From positions 62,001-126,000 of the forward strand of contig NZ_SMKZ01000008.1 of assembly GCF_004349065.1 (NCBI RefSeq): DNA of 64,000 nt. The letters are read 5' to 3'. The translations under genes and the position numbers were made by a program. Each line of letters starts with the position of its first letter. The stretch's first letter is position 1. The notes beneath the pieces are model-generated. The model made no database searches. It was not told where the DNA came from and saw nothing but the letters and a program-made list of their open reading frames with translations. Positions 45,697-56,776 of the stretch are shown one piece after another. This DNA is from Jiangella asiatica. Lineage in GTDB: Bacteria; Actinomycetota; Actinomycetes; Jiangellales; Jiangellaceae.

Positions 45697-47145
45697 ATGG
45701 CCGAGCACAGTCCCGGGTCCCCGAACGTCATCGTCGTCTTCACCGACCAGCAGCGCTGGGACTCCACCGGCGTGCACGGGAACCCGCTGGACCTGACCCC
45801 GGTGTTCGACCGGATGGCCACGCACGGCACCCACCTGGAGCAGGCGTTCACCGCCAACCCGGTGTGCGCGCCGGCGCGGGCGACCATCCAGACCGGCCGG
45901 TACGGCACGTCGACCGGCACCTTCCGCAACCAGATGCCGCTGCCCGCCGGGGCGCGCACGCTGGCGCACCACTTCGGCGACGCCGGCTACCGCACCGGCT
46001 ACATCGGCAAATGGCACCTGGCCGACGAGGACCCCGTCCCGCCGGAGCAGCGCGGCGGCTACCAGCACTGGCTCGGCGCCAACCTGCTGGAGTTCAGCTC
46101 CGACGACTACCGCACGGTGGTGTTCGACGACGACAGCGAGCCGGTCCTGCTGCCGGGCTATCGCTCCGACGCGCTGGTCGACGCCGCGATCCGGTTCGTC
46201 GGCGACGCGGTCGGCGTGCCGGCGGCGATCGGCTCGGGCTCGGGCGACGACCCGGCTCCGGGGCGCGCGCCGTTCTTCCTGTTCCTGTCCCTGATCGAAC
46301 CGCACCACCAGAACGAGGTCGACTCCTATCCCGCGCCGGAGGGCTACGCCGAGCGCTACCACGGGCGGTGGCTGCCGCCGGACCTGGCGGCACTGTCGGC
46401 GGAGGGCGGCACCGCCCACCAGCACATCGGCGGCTACTGGGGCCAGGTGCGCCGGGTGGACGAGGGCCTGGGCCGGCTGCTGGAGGCGCTGCGCAGCCTC
46501 GAGGTGCTCGACGACACGATCGTCGCGTTCACCTCCGACCACGGCTGCCACTTCAAGACCCGCAACAGCGAGTACAAGCGGTCCTGCCACGACGCCTCGA
46601 TCAGGGTCCCGATGGCCGTGCGCGGCCCGGGGTTCGACGGCGGCGGGCGGGTGTCGCGCCCGGTCAGCGGCGTCGACCTGGCGCCGACCCTGCTCGACGC
46701 CGCCGGGCTGCCGGTGCCGGAGCAGATGCAGGGACGGTCCTTCCTGCCGCTGGTTCGCGATCCCGGCGCCGAGTGGCCCGACGACGTGTTCGTGCAGGTG
46801 AGCGAGTCGGAAGTGGGCCGCGTGCTGCGGACGTCGCGGTGGAAGTACTACGTCGCCGCGCCGGACGCCGACCCGTGGCACGACGCCTGCGCCGACCGCT
46901 ACGTCGAGACCGCCCTCTACGACCTGGTGCATGACCCGTACGAGCTGGTCAACCTCGCCGGCGTCGAGGCGCACCGCGAGGTCGCCGACGCGCTGCGGCA
47001 GCGGCTGGCCGAGCGGATGGTCGAGGCGGGGGAGGGCAAGCCGGTCATCGAGCCGGCCCCGCCCGCGGACGCGAACAGCCAGCGCCGAGTGGACCCGGCG
47101 GTGCGGACGCTGTCAGTGCGGCCGGCGCGCCTGGGCCACCAGTAG
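45697..47145 (+). CDS. type I (formylglycine) sulfatase 2
   Basis: The 482-residue protein starts at ATG 45697 with AAGGAG upstream. It has NVIVVFTDQQRWDSTGVHGN, the modification motif C-A-P-A-R at Cys57 (NPVCAPARATIQTG), YIGKWHLADED, FLSLIEPHHQNEVDSY and TSDHGCHFKT. The -A-R form (not -S-R) is typical of a choline-sulfatase-like/heparan-type subgroup. No signal peptide is visible, so it may act on imported oligosaccharides. Confidence 0.94.
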   Translation: MAEHSPGSPNVIVVFTDQQRWDSTGVHGNPLDLTPVFDRMATHGTHLEQAFTANPVCAPARATIQTGRYGTSTGTFRNQMPLPAGARTLAHHFGDAGYRTGYIGKWHLADEDPVPPEQRGGYQHWLGANLLEFSSDDYRTVVFDDDSEPVLLPGYRSDALVDAAIRFVGDAVGVPAAIGSGSGDDPAPGRAPFFLFLSLIEPHHQNEVDSYPAPEGYAERYHGRWLPPDLAALSAEGGTAHQHIGGYWGQVRRVDEGLGRLLEALRSLEVLDDTIVAFTSDHGCHFKTRNSEYKRSCHDASIRVPMAVRGPGFDGGGRVSRPVSGVDLAPTLLDAAGLPVPEQMQGRSFLPLVRDPGAEWPDDVFVQVSESEVGRVLRTSRWKYYVAAPDADPWHDACADRYVETALYDLVHDPYELVNLAGVEAHREVADALRQRLAERMVEAGEGKPVIEPAPPADANSQRRVDPAVRTLSVRPARLGHQ

Positions 47146-47148
47146 GCC

Positions 47149-47216
47149 CTCTCCCCATGATCATCAACGGTTGGCGACGTCATGGCGTCGCCAACCGTTG
47201 ATGATCATGGGGAGAG
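47149..47216. repeat. short core palindrome of type A (31-bp perfect arms, 6-nt loop)
   Basis: Arms 47149-47179 and 47186-47216 are perfect complements around TCATGG. It starts 3 bases after the sulfatase stop. Compared with the 8027 copy, the inner arm differs (CGGTTGGCG against CCGGTGGCG) on both sides together, so pairing is kept. Confidence 0.92.
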
Positions 47217-47317
47217 AGTTTTCCGCCGTTGTGTGCGGGTTGGTCACCTGCCGTTGGTGTGCCTCCTCCAGGGTGTGACACGCGACACTCCGTGCCCCCT
47301 CAGAACCGGAGGATCCC

Positions 47318-49018
47318 GTGCCCAGACTGCGCAGGCTGCTGGTCGGAGCAGGTGTCACCATGACGGTCGCCGGGCTGGTCGGCACCAACTTCGGGCCGGC
47401 CGGCGCCGATACCGCGGTCACCGAGACCGCGACCGGCGTGGTCTTCGAGGACCTGGACCGTGACGGCGTCCGCGACGCCACCGAGCCCGGCGTGCCCGAC
47501 GTGCCGGTGTCGAACGGCCGCGACGTCGTGCTCACCGACGGGCACGGCCGCTACAGCCTCGCCGTCGACGACCAGACGATCGTATTCGTGAGCAAGCCCG
47601 CCGGCTGGATGGTGCCGGTGAACGACGTCCAGCTGCCGCAGTTCTACTACACGCACTACCCGAACGGCAGCCCGTACGAGCTGCGCTACGGCGGCATCGA
47701 GCCCACCGGAGCGCTGCCGGCGTCGGTGGACTTCCCGCTGCATCGCGACGACTCCCTGGACGAGACGTTCACCGCGCTCGCCTTCGCCGACCCGCAGACC
47801 CGGACCCCCGGTGAGATCGAGGACCTCGCCGTCGACGTCATCGCCGGCATCGTCGGGCACACCGACGCGAGCTTCGGGCTCACCGTCGGCGACATCGTCA
47901 ACGACCCACTGGACCTGTTCGCCCTGCACAACGAGGCGGTGTCGCAGATCGGCATCCCGTGGTGGAACACGCCGGGCAACCACGACCAGGACTACGACGC
48001 GCCGACCGACGAGAACGCCACCGACACCTACAAGGCGACGTTCGGGCCGACCGACTACTCCTTCGACTACGGCGAGGTCCACTTCGTCCTCATGGACAAC
48101 GTGGAGCATGCCGGGCCCGACCACGGCTACCGCGGCTACCTCAGCGACGAGCAGCTGGAGTGGCTGGAGAACGACCTGCGGCACGTGCCCGAGGACAAGC
48201 TCGTCGTGATCGGCACGCACATCCCGCTGGCCACCGACGCCACCACGTCCACCGGCGTCAACACCGTCAACATCGCCGACCTGTTCGAGCTGCTGGAGAC
48301 CCGCGACCACGTCTACACGATCTCCGGGCACGACACCAGCAACAGCTGGCAGATGTACATGGGCCCCGAGCGCGGCTGGTTCGGCCCGGGCGCGTTCCAC
48401 CACCAGGTCCTCGCCGAGGTGCGCGGCGGCGGCTGGACCACCGGCCCGACCGACGCCCGCGGCGTCCAGGCCGCCGACATGGCCGACGGCAACCCCAACG
48501 GCCACTACGAGATCGACTTCGACGGCACGTCCTACACGCCGACCTACAAGCCGGCCAGCCTGCCCGAGGACTACCAGATCCGCCTCACCTTCGACGGCGG
48601 CTGGGGCGACGAGGTTCGCGTACCCGGCGGCCCGAGCGGCTCGGCCGGCTTCGCCCCCGGTGACGTGACCTTCCACGCCCGCGACTGGATCGGCGGCAGC
48701 GTGCCCCGCCCGGCCGTGACGGCCAACGTCTTCGACGGCGGCGAGCGGCACACCGTCGAGGCCAGCGTCGACGGCGGCGCGTTCGTGCCGATGACGCACC
48801 TGGAGCCGTCGAACGACCCGTACATCTCCGTGCTCCACTCGACCCTGACCGGGTCCGAGCGGCCCGCCGCGCCGGAGCCGTCGTCGCACCTGTGGTCGTT
48901 GCAGCTGCCGCGCGGCCTGCGAACCGGCGAGCACACCGTCACCGTCCGCAGCACCGACCCCTACGGCCAGGTCTCCGAGACGTCGTCGACCTTCGAGGTG
49001 ATCCCCGGCCGCCCGTGA
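47318..49018 (+). CDS. secreted calcineurin-like metallophosphoesterase
   Basis: The 566-residue protein starts at GTG 47318, just after GGAGGATCCC. It has a Sec signal (about 1-30, ending GADT) and an N-terminal SD-repeat-like beta domain (about 37-110, with DLDRDGVRDATEPG). The phosphoesterase core has FADPQ, TVGDIVND, TPGNHDQD, IGTHIPLA and SGHDTS, and a C-terminal MetallophosC domain follows. It is probably a secreted phosphodiesterase or phosphatase on sugars or lipids. It follows the sulfatase operon but has its own ribosome site. Confidence 0.9.
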   Translation: MPRLRRLLVGAGVTMTVAGLVGTNFGPAGADTAVTETATGVVFEDLDRDGVRDATEPGVPDVPVSNGRDVVLTDGHGRYSLAVDDQTIVFVSKPAGWMVPVNDVQLPQFYYTHYPNGSPYELRYGGIEPTGALPASVDFPLHRDDSLDETFTALAFADPQTRTPGEIEDLAVDVIAGIVGHTDASFGLTVGDIVNDPLDLFALHNEAVSQIGIPWWNTPGNHDQDYDAPTDENATDTYKATFGPTDYSFDYGEVHFVLMDNVEHAGPDHGYRGYLSDEQLEWLENDLRHVPEDKLVVIGTHIPLATDATTSTGVNTVNIADLFELLETRDHVYTISGHDTSNSWQMYMGPERGWFGPGAFHHQVLAEVRGGGWTTGPTDARGVQAADMADGNPNGHYEIDFDGTSYTPTYKPASLPEDYQIRLTFDGGWGDEVRVPGGPSGSAGFAPGDVTFHARDWIGGSVPRPAVTANVFDGGERHTVEASVDGGAFVPMTHLEPSNDPYISVLHSTLTGSERPAAPEPSSHLWSLQLPRGLRTGEHTVTVRSTDPYGQVSETSSTFEVIPGRP

Positions 49019-49042
49019 CCTCTCTGACGGGACCGGCCGGCG

Positions 49043-50251
49043 TCAGCCCGTAGGTGCGGCGCGGGCGCGCCGGCCCGCCCGGGCAGCGAAGTCGTCGAGC
49101 GCGGTGAGAACCTCGCGGGCCTGCCAGAACCGTCCTCGTCGGCGCCCGGAGAACTCGGTGATGATGCCCGCGGTCTCGAGCTGCCGAATGGCCCGGTGGG
49201 CGTTCGCCGACGTCGTCCCCAGGACGGCCTGCGCGGTGGCCGCGTCGATGACCGGTTGGCGCAGCAAAAGGTCGATCAGGCGCCAGACGGCGGAGTCGCG
49301 CCGCGCGGTGACCTGTTCCCCCCAGCGGGCACGGACGGTCTCGAGGTCGCCCACCAGCTGTCGGCCGTTGGCGACGGCGATGAGTGCCGCCTCCGACATC
49401 GCGACGACAATCGGCGCCGGGTCGCCTTGTCGGTAGCTGGTCAGAGCCGCGAAATAGCCGTCGGTGTCGGTGAGAAGGCCGGCCGACACCGGCACGGTGA
49501 CATGCTGGCTGAGACCTTTGGCCCGCAGCAGCGCGTGGATCAGGGCACGGCCGGTGCGGCCGTTGCCGTCGGTGAACGGGTGAATGGTCTCGAACTGGGC
49601 ATGCACAAGCGCCGCGTGCGTGAGGGCGGGGATGTCGTCGCGTCTGGCGAACGCGATGAGGTCGTCGATCGTGGCGCGGACGTGTGCGTGATGTGGCGGA
49701 ACGAAGGCTGCCTCGTGCGGCCCCACGCTCGTGCCGCCGATCCACACCTGTTCCTCGCGCCATCGGCCGGGTGCGTGTTGCGGTTGATGCGCCATCAGGG
49801 CGGCGTGCATCGCGAGGATGGCGTCGGCGTCGAGCCGATCGGCAAGCTGGACCGCGGCCTCCATGGCTCGGACGTTGGCGACGATCTGCGCCGCGTTGGT
49901 CCGGGCGCCGTCGTCGAGCTCGGCCAACGCGATGGCACGGGCGCCGGAGGTGAGGTTCTCGATCTGCGAGGACGACGCGGACTCCGAACGGAGCAGCAGC
50001 GCGCCGAACGGGGCCACCTTGGAGCCCACCTCGCCGTCGTACCGGGCGATCTCGACGGATGCTTCGTCCGCCAGCGCCAGGACGGCGGAGGGGAGTGTGA
50101 CCTGGATGCCGGCGACAGACGGGACGACAGCGGCGCGGTACGGCCCGGAGTGACGCTCCCGGAGGCGACGCGAGACAAGATCGCGCGGCAGCGAGGAACG
50201 CCAGGGGTGCTCCTCCCAGCCAAGAGGCGGCCACGGCGTATCCGATGCCAT
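49043..50251 (-). CDS. Fic/DOC AMP-transferase with N-terminal inhibitory helix and C-terminal HTH
   Basis: The 402-residue protein has the complete Fic motif HPFTDGNGRTGR at 224-235, so it should be an active adenylyltransferase. The N-terminal helix carries the inhibitory (S/T)xxxE(G/N) motif at Ser94-Asn99 (SSQIEN), which blocks ATP until released. A winged-helix domain (about 310-380: RAIRQLETAGIITEFSGRRRGRFWQ) follows. A perfect 17-base dyad and a half-site at the start codon suggest the protein binds its own promoter. The target protein is unknown. Confidence 0.92.
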   Translation of the reverse strand: MASDTPWPPLGWEEHPWRSSLPRDLVSRRLRERHSGPYRAAVVPSVAGIQVTLPSAVLALADEASVEIARYDGEVGSKVAPFGALLLRSESASSSQIENLTSGARAIALAELDDGARTNAAQIVANVRAMEAAVQLADRLDADAILAMHAALMAHQPQHAPGRWREEQVWIGGTSVGPHEAAFVPPHHAHVRATIDDLIAFARRDDIPALTHAALVHAQFETIHPFTDGNGRTGRALIHALLRAKGLSQHVTVPVSAGLLTDTDGYFAALTSYRQGDPAPIVVAMSEAALIAVANGRQLVGDLETVRARWGEQVTARRDSAVWRLIDLLLRQPVIDAATAQAVLGTTSANAHRAIRQLETAGIITEFSGRRRGRFWQAREVLTALDDFAARAGRRARAAPTG

Positions 50252-50296
50252 ACCGCCAGCTTAGCATCGGATACGCGAATATCCGATGCTAAGCTG
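50238..50296. promoter_or_regulatory. fic operator: perfect 17-bp dyad plus half-site
   Basis: CAGCTTAGCATCGGATA (50257-50273) pairs perfectly with 50280-50296 around CGCGAA. The half-site GTATCCGATGC repeats at 50238-50248, inside the first codons of fic. On the minus strand TAAGCT, 10 bases before ATG 50251, can serve as a -10 for a leaderless mRNA. Confidence 0.7.
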
Positions 50297-50308
50297 ATTG
50301 GGGACGTA

Positions 50309-51700
50309 TCAGGCCGCCTGGGAGACCGACGACATGTTGAAGTCGGGCACCCGCAGCGCGGGCATCGCGGTGCGCGGGAAGTAGTCGCCCCACTCGCGGC
50401 TGAAGGTGGGCACCGTCGCGCCGGCGTGGGAGAAGCGGTCGAGCAGGGCGATCGGGCTCTCGTTGAACCTGAAGTTGTTCACCGCGCCGGTGACCTCGCC
50501 GTTCTCGACCAGGTAGACGCCGTCGCGGGACAGGCCGGTCAGCAGCAGCGTCTGCGGGTCGACGGCGCGGATGTACCAGAGGCAGGTGAGCATCAGGCCG
50601 CGCTCGACCCCGGCCGCGAGGTCCTCGACGCCGCCGGCGGATCCGTCGACGGTGAGGGCGAGGTTGTCGACGGCCGGGGTGCACGGAAGTCCAGTCAGGC
50701 CGGCCGAATGGCGCGTCTGGATCAGCGCCCGCAGCGTGCCGTCGTCGATCCACGACGTGCGCCCGATCGGCAGGCCGTTGTCGAAGACGCTGGACTCCGA
50801 CGACGACGCGTGCGCGAGCACCGTCGGCGCGCACTCCAGACCCGGCGCGGACGGGTCGGACCACAGCGACACAGGGTGCTTCGAGAGTCGTTCGCCGACC
50901 CGGGTACGTCCGCCCGGCGCGGAGTAGACGGACTGGCCGTCCACGGCGTCGCGGGCGCTCATGGTCCAGTAGGCGTAGATCATCAGATCGGCGACGGCCG
51001 TCGGCGGCAGCACGGTGTCGTAACGGCCGGCCGGCAGGTCGACGGAGCGTTGCGCCCAGCCCAGCCGCTTGGTCAGCTCCGCGTCCAGCGCGGCGACGTC
51101 GACGTCGGCCAGGTCGCGGGAGGACTGCCCGACCCACGCCGAGCGGGACTTGTCCGCGGACTTCCCGGTGATGCCGATGTGCCCGGTCGGCTGCTCGTGC
51201 CGCACTCGCAGCCCGGTGGAGACGCCCAGGTAGGTGGTGCGCACGCCGTGCTCGAGGTAGCCGTAGAGCAGGCGCTGCTCGTCGTCGGCGCGGCCGAACG
51301 CGTCACCGAGCCCGGGTGCGATGTGCGCGAACACGTCCGGCGAGGTCTTGCCGGCCGGGTCGGACCAGTCCGGCGACCCGTCGCCGTCGACCATCGGCTG
51401 GGCGTCCTCGGCCGGGCCGTTGTCGCGGGCGGCCTGCTCAGCGGCGCGGACCAGCGGCTCCAGCCCTTCCGGCGTGACGGCGCTGCGCGCGACCACCCCC
51501 GACGCGACACCCTGGGCACCGTCGACGGTGGCGACGACGGTGACCTGGCGGGCGCGCATGACCCCGTTGGTGGTGAGCGCGTTCGTGGCCCAGCGCAGGT
51601 TCGCCGTCGAGCTCTCGTCGACGAGCACGACGCTGCCGCTGGCCTTGGACAGCTCCAGGCAGCGCTCGACGATGTCCTGAGGCGTCATGATGCCACTCAC
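50309..51700 (-). CDS. tldE: TldE/PmbA metalloprotease-partner subunit
   Basis: The 463-residue protein starts at GTG 51700 (GAGGAGG upstream, overlapping the TldD stop). It has LAHASSSESSVFDNGLPIGR, TRHSAGLTGLPCTPAVDNLALT and the C-terminal GVYLVENGEVTGAVNNFRFNESP of the TldD/PmbA superfamily and lacks the HExxxH zinc motif. TldD and TldE form a heterodimeric protease that trims unfolded peptides, and in some strains RiPP precursors or antitoxins. Confidence 0.93.
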   Translation of the reverse strand: MSGIMTPQDIVERCLELSKASGSVVLVDESSTANLRWATNALTTNGVMRARQVTVVATVDGAQGVASGVVARSAVTPEGLEPLVRAAEQAARDNGPAEDAQPMVDGDGSPDWSDPAGKTSPDVFAHIAPGLGDAFGRADDEQRLLYGYLEHGVRTTYLGVSTGLRVRHEQPTGHIGITGKSADKSRSAWVGQSSRDLADVDVAALDAELTKRLGWAQRSVDLPAGRYDTVLPPTAVADLMIYAYWTMSARDAVDGQSVYSAPGGRTRVGERLSKHPVSLWSDPSAPGLECAPTVLAHASSSESSVFDNGLPIGRTSWIDDGTLRALIQTRHSAGLTGLPCTPAVDNLALTVDGSAGGVEDLAAGVERGLMLTCLWYIRAVDPQTLLLTGLSRDGVYLVENGEVTGAVNNFRFNESPIALLDRFSHAGATVPTFSREWGDYFPRTAMPALRVPDFNMSSVSQAA

Positions 51701-53223
51701 TGGCCACCCTCCTCGGCGGTGTTGAGGATGCGGATGTCGCGGAACAGGGCCGACGGGCTGCCGTGCGACACCGGCGCGATCTGCCCGGGCTGGGCCTTGC
51801 CGCAGTTGAAGGCGCCACCCAGCACGTAGGTCTGCGGACCGCCGACCGCGGCCATGGAGCCCCAGAAGTCGGTCGTGGTGGCCTGGTAGGCGACGTCGCG
51901 CAGCTGGCCGTCCAGCTCGCCGCCGCGGATGCGGTAGAACCGCTGGCCGGTGAACTGGAAGTTGTAACGCTGCATGTCGATGGACCACGACTTGTCGCCG
52001 ACGACGTAGATGCCGTCGTCGACCTGGGCGATGAGCTCCTCGGTGGACGGCCCGCCGTCGGCCGGCTGCAGTGACACGTTCGCCATCCGCTGCACCGGTA
52101 CGTGACCGGGTGAGTCGGCGAACGCGCACCCGTTGGAGCGGCTCGTGCCCAGCGCGCTGGCGTTGGCCGCGGCCATGGCGCGGTCGAGCTGGTAGCCGAC
52201 CAGCGTGCCGCCGCTGACGATGTCCCACCGCTGGGTCTGCACGCCCTCGTCGTCGTACCCGATGGTGGACAGGCCGTGCGGGACGGTGCGGTCGCCGGTG
52301 ACATGCATGACCGGTGAGCCGTAGCGCAGCGTCCACAGCTGGTCGAGCGTGGCGAACGAGGTGCCGGCGTAGTTGGCCTCGTAGCCCAGCGCGCGGTCGA
52401 GCTCGGTGGCGTGCCCGATGGACTCGTGGATGGTGAGCCACAGGTTCGTCGGATCGATGACGAGGTCGTAGCGGCCGGCATGGACGCTCGGCGCGGCGAA
52501 CTTCTCCGCCAGCAGTGGGCCGAGCTCGTCCAGCGCCGCGCCCCAGTCGACGACGCCGTCGGCGCCGGTGGCGTACTCCCAGCCGCGCCCGGCCGGCGCC
52601 GGGAGCGTCCGCATGGTCTCGAACCGCCCGGTGGCCGGGTCGACCTTGACCGCCTCGAACACCGGGTGCAGCCGGACCCGCTGCTGCGTGGTGACGGTGC
52701 CGTGGCTGTCGGCGTAGAACTTGTTCTCCTGCACCTGCTGCAGCTGCGCGGTGACGTGGTCGACGTCGGACTGGGCGAGGACGCGCACGGAGTTGCCGAC
52801 CATCCGGTCGATCTTCTCGGTGTCCGGGACGTCGAACGGGTTCACCTCGTACGCCGACACCCACGTGACGTCCGGGTACACCGGCTCGTCGGCCAGCTCG
52901 ACCTTCGTCGGGCTGAGCCCGCGGGAGACGCTGGCGAGGTCGACCGCCTGCTCGGCGGCCTTGGCGGCGTCGTCGACGGTGAGGTCGACGGCGGCGGCGA
53001 AGCCCCAGGTGCCCTGGTGCAGCACCCGGACGGCGAAGCCGACGTCCTCGCCGTCGCGGCCGCCCTCGAGCTTGCCGTCGCGGAAGGACAGGTCTTGGGA
53101 CCGGATGCGCTCGAGCCGGAAGTCGGCGTGCTCGGCGCCCAGCTCACGGGCTCGTTGCAGAGCGGCGTCAGCCAGCGAACGCATCGGGAGGGCCAGGAAG
53201 GCGGGATCGATCTCGTGCGGCAC
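51697..53223 (-). CDS. tldD: TldD zinc metalloprotease subunit
   Basis: The 508-residue protein carries the TldD zinc motif HESIGH in [16 protein letters not shown], plus [19 protein letters not shown] and [13 protein letters not shown]. It begins at 53223 and is translationally coupled to TldE through a 4-base overlap. Its proximity to fic is notable because TldD/E can process small proteins, but no RiPP precursor was found nearby. Confidence 0.93.
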   Translation of the reverse strand: MPHEIDPAFLALPMRSLADAALQRARELGAEHADFRLERIRSQDLSFRDGKLEGGRDGEDVGFAVRVLHQGTWGFAAAVDLTVDDAAKAAEQAVDLASVSRGLSPTKVELADEPVYPDVTWVSAYEVNPFDVPDTEKIDRMVGNSVRVLAQSDVDHVTAQLQQVQENKFYADSHGTVTTQQRVRLHPVFEAVKVDPATGRFETMRTLPAPAGRGWEYATGADGVVDWGAALDELGPLLAEKFAAPSVHAGRYDLVIDPTNLWLTIHESIGHATELDRALGYEANYAGTSFATLDQLWTLRYGSPVMHVTGDRTVPHGLSTIGYDDEGVQTQRWDIVSGGTLVGYQLDRAMAAANASALGTSRSNGCAFADSPGHVPVQRMANVSLQPADGGPSTEELIAQVDDGIYVVGDKSWSIDMQRYNFQFTGQRFYRIRGGELDGQLRDVAYQATTTDFWGSMAAVGGPQTYVLGGAFNCGKAQPGQIAPVSHGSPSALFRDIRILNTAEEGGQ

Positions 53224-53377
53224 GAAGCCGAGCCTAGACCAGCGGTCCGACGCCAGTCACCTCCATGATCAACTCTTGCCCGGTCGTCGAAGCGCGGGTG
53301 CGACGACGCGCTCGCTCAACGGGGGCCCTGACGGACAGCGGTCCGGTGGGCGTCGTGGGCGTGGGAGAATTGCCATC

Positions 53378-54573
53378 ATGCTCAGATGGCTGACAGCGGG
53401 GGAGTCGCACGGCCCTGCCCTGGTCGCGGTCCTCGAGGGACTTCCGGCCGGTGTCGAGGTGACCACCGCCGACATCGATGCCGCGCTCGCGCGACGACGG
53501 CTGGGGTACGGCCGCGGTGCCCGGATGAAGTTCGAGGCCGACGCGGTCACCGTCGTCGGCGGGCTGCGGCACGGCCGTACGCTGGGCAGCCCCGTCGCCA
53601 TCCAGGTCGGCAACACCGAGTGGCCCAAGTGGCGGCAGGTGATGGCCGCCGACCCGGTCGACGAAGCGGACCTGGCGCACCTTGCTCGCAATGCTCCGCT
53701 GACCAGGCCGCGCCCCGGGCACGCCGACCTCGCCGGCATGCAGAAGTACGGGTTCGACGAGGCCCGCCCGGTGCTGGAGCGGGCCAGCGCGCGTGAGACG
53801 GCGGCCCGGGTGGCGCTGGGTGCGCTCGCGTCGGCGTTCCTCGCGCAGGCCTACGGCATCCGGCTGGTCAGCCACACCGTCGAGCTGGGGACGGTGGCGG
53901 TGCCGGCCGGCGCGGCGCTGCCCACGCCCGACGACGTCGACGCGCTCGACGCCGACCCGCTGCGCTGCTTCGACGCCGACACCAGCAAGCTCATGGTCGC
54001 CGAGGTCGACGCAGCGCACGACGAAGGCGACACCCTCGGCGGCGTCGTCGAGGTCGTCGTCACCGGCATGCCGCCGGGCGTCGGCAGCTACGTCCACGGC
54101 GACCGCAAGCTCGACGCCCGGCTGGCCGGCGCTCTCATGGGCATCCAGGCCATCAAGGGCGTGGAGGTCGGCGACGGTTTCGAGCTGGCCCGCACCCGCG
54201 GCTCGAAGGCGCAGGACGAGATCGTGCCCGTCGACGGTGGCGGCGTCCGGCGCACCTCGGGTCGCTCCGGCGGCATCGAGGGTGGCATGTCCACCGGCGG
54301 GACCCTGCGGGTCCGGGCGGCCATGAAGCCCATCTCCACCGTGCCGCGGGCGCTGCGCACCATCGACATCGCCACCGGCGACGTCGCCAAAGCCCACCAC
54401 CAGCGATCCGACGTGTGCGCGGTGCCGGCGGCCGGTGTCGTCGCCGAGGCCATGGTCGCGCTGGTCGTCGCGGAGCTGGCGCTGGAGAAGTTCGGCGGCG
54501 ACTCCGTGGCCGAGACCTCCCGCAACCTCGAGGCGTACCTCGACGCCATCCCGCCGACGCTGGTGGTGCGCTG

Positions 54574-54574
<1 letters not shown>
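53378..54574 (+). CDS. aroC: chorismate synthase
   Basis: The 398-residue enzyme starts at ATG 53378. It has [19 protein letters not shown], a [13 protein letters not shown] loop, [26 protein letters not shown] and [15 protein letters not shown], all FMN- or substrate-binding signatures. It makes chorismate from EPSP. It is the first gene of a tightly packed operon with aroK and aroB. Confidence 0.97.
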
Positions 54575-56158
<1,584 letters not shown>

Positions 56159-56165
56159 CGCCGGC

Positions 56166-56678
56166 TCAGGGCTGGAACCGCCAGCGGGTCGGGTCGTACG
56201 GCGCCCCCTCCGCCGAGCCGTAGCCGAAGGCGACCGTCGGGACGAGCGCGTGGACGTCGAACGGCCCCGGGCCGGCGGTCGGCGCGCCCTCGGCATGGAA
56301 CGTGCCGTCGCGGACCTCGACCTCCCAGCCGTACTCGGACAGGTATCGCTCGGCGACCAGGCGCAGGGTGGCGTCGTCGCGGACGATCCCGGCCAAGCCC
56401 TCGACGGCCAGGTCGATGCCTTCGGCGTTGACGGCGACGACGCAGCGCGGGTCGGTGGCCAGGTTGCGGCCCGCCCGGCTGCCGGGCCAGACGGAGAAGT
56501 GGAGCGTGCCTTCCAGCACGACAGCCAGGATCGGCACCACGTGCGGTCGGCCGTCCGGACGCGCCGTCGACAGCCAGTAGGTGTCGGCCCGGTCCAGCGC
56601 GTCCAGCGCCCGCGGCCACGGCGTCGTCGCCGCCGCGTCGTCGATCATCGAGGTGGTGTGCGGTTCGGTGCTGCTCAT
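56166..56678 (-). CDS. pyridoxamine 5'-phosphate oxidase family protein
   Basis: The 170-residue split-barrel protein begins at 56678 with AAGGAGG 8 bases before. It has ADTYWLSTARPDGRPHVVPI, LHFSVWPGSRAGRNLATDPR and a final DPTRWRF, typical of the F420/FMN-dependent PPOX-like proteins of Actinobacteria. It lies opposite to the aro operon, so it interrupts the aroB-aroQ order. The substrate is unknown. Confidence 0.83.
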   Translation of the reverse strand: MSSTEPHTTSMIDDAAATTPWPRALDALDRADTYWLSTARPDGRPHVVPILAVVLEGTLHFSVWPGSRAGRNLATDPRCVVAVNAEGIDLAVEGLAGIVRDDATLRLVAERYLSEYGWEVEVRDGTFHAEGAPTAGPGPFDVHALVPTVAFGYGSAEGAPYDPTRWRFQP

Positions 56679-56776
56679 CGTGCCGCCTCCTTCGCTCCCT
56701 CATCTTGGCACGCGACGTCACGGCTCTGGCGACCGAAATGTCCGGTTCGCAGCGCCGGAACGACGTGCCAAGGCGC

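Noticed and set aside
50309-53223. RiPP cluster around TldD/TldE
   Set aside because: No precursor-like small ORF or modification enzyme was found next to it; TldD/E are common stand-alone proteases.
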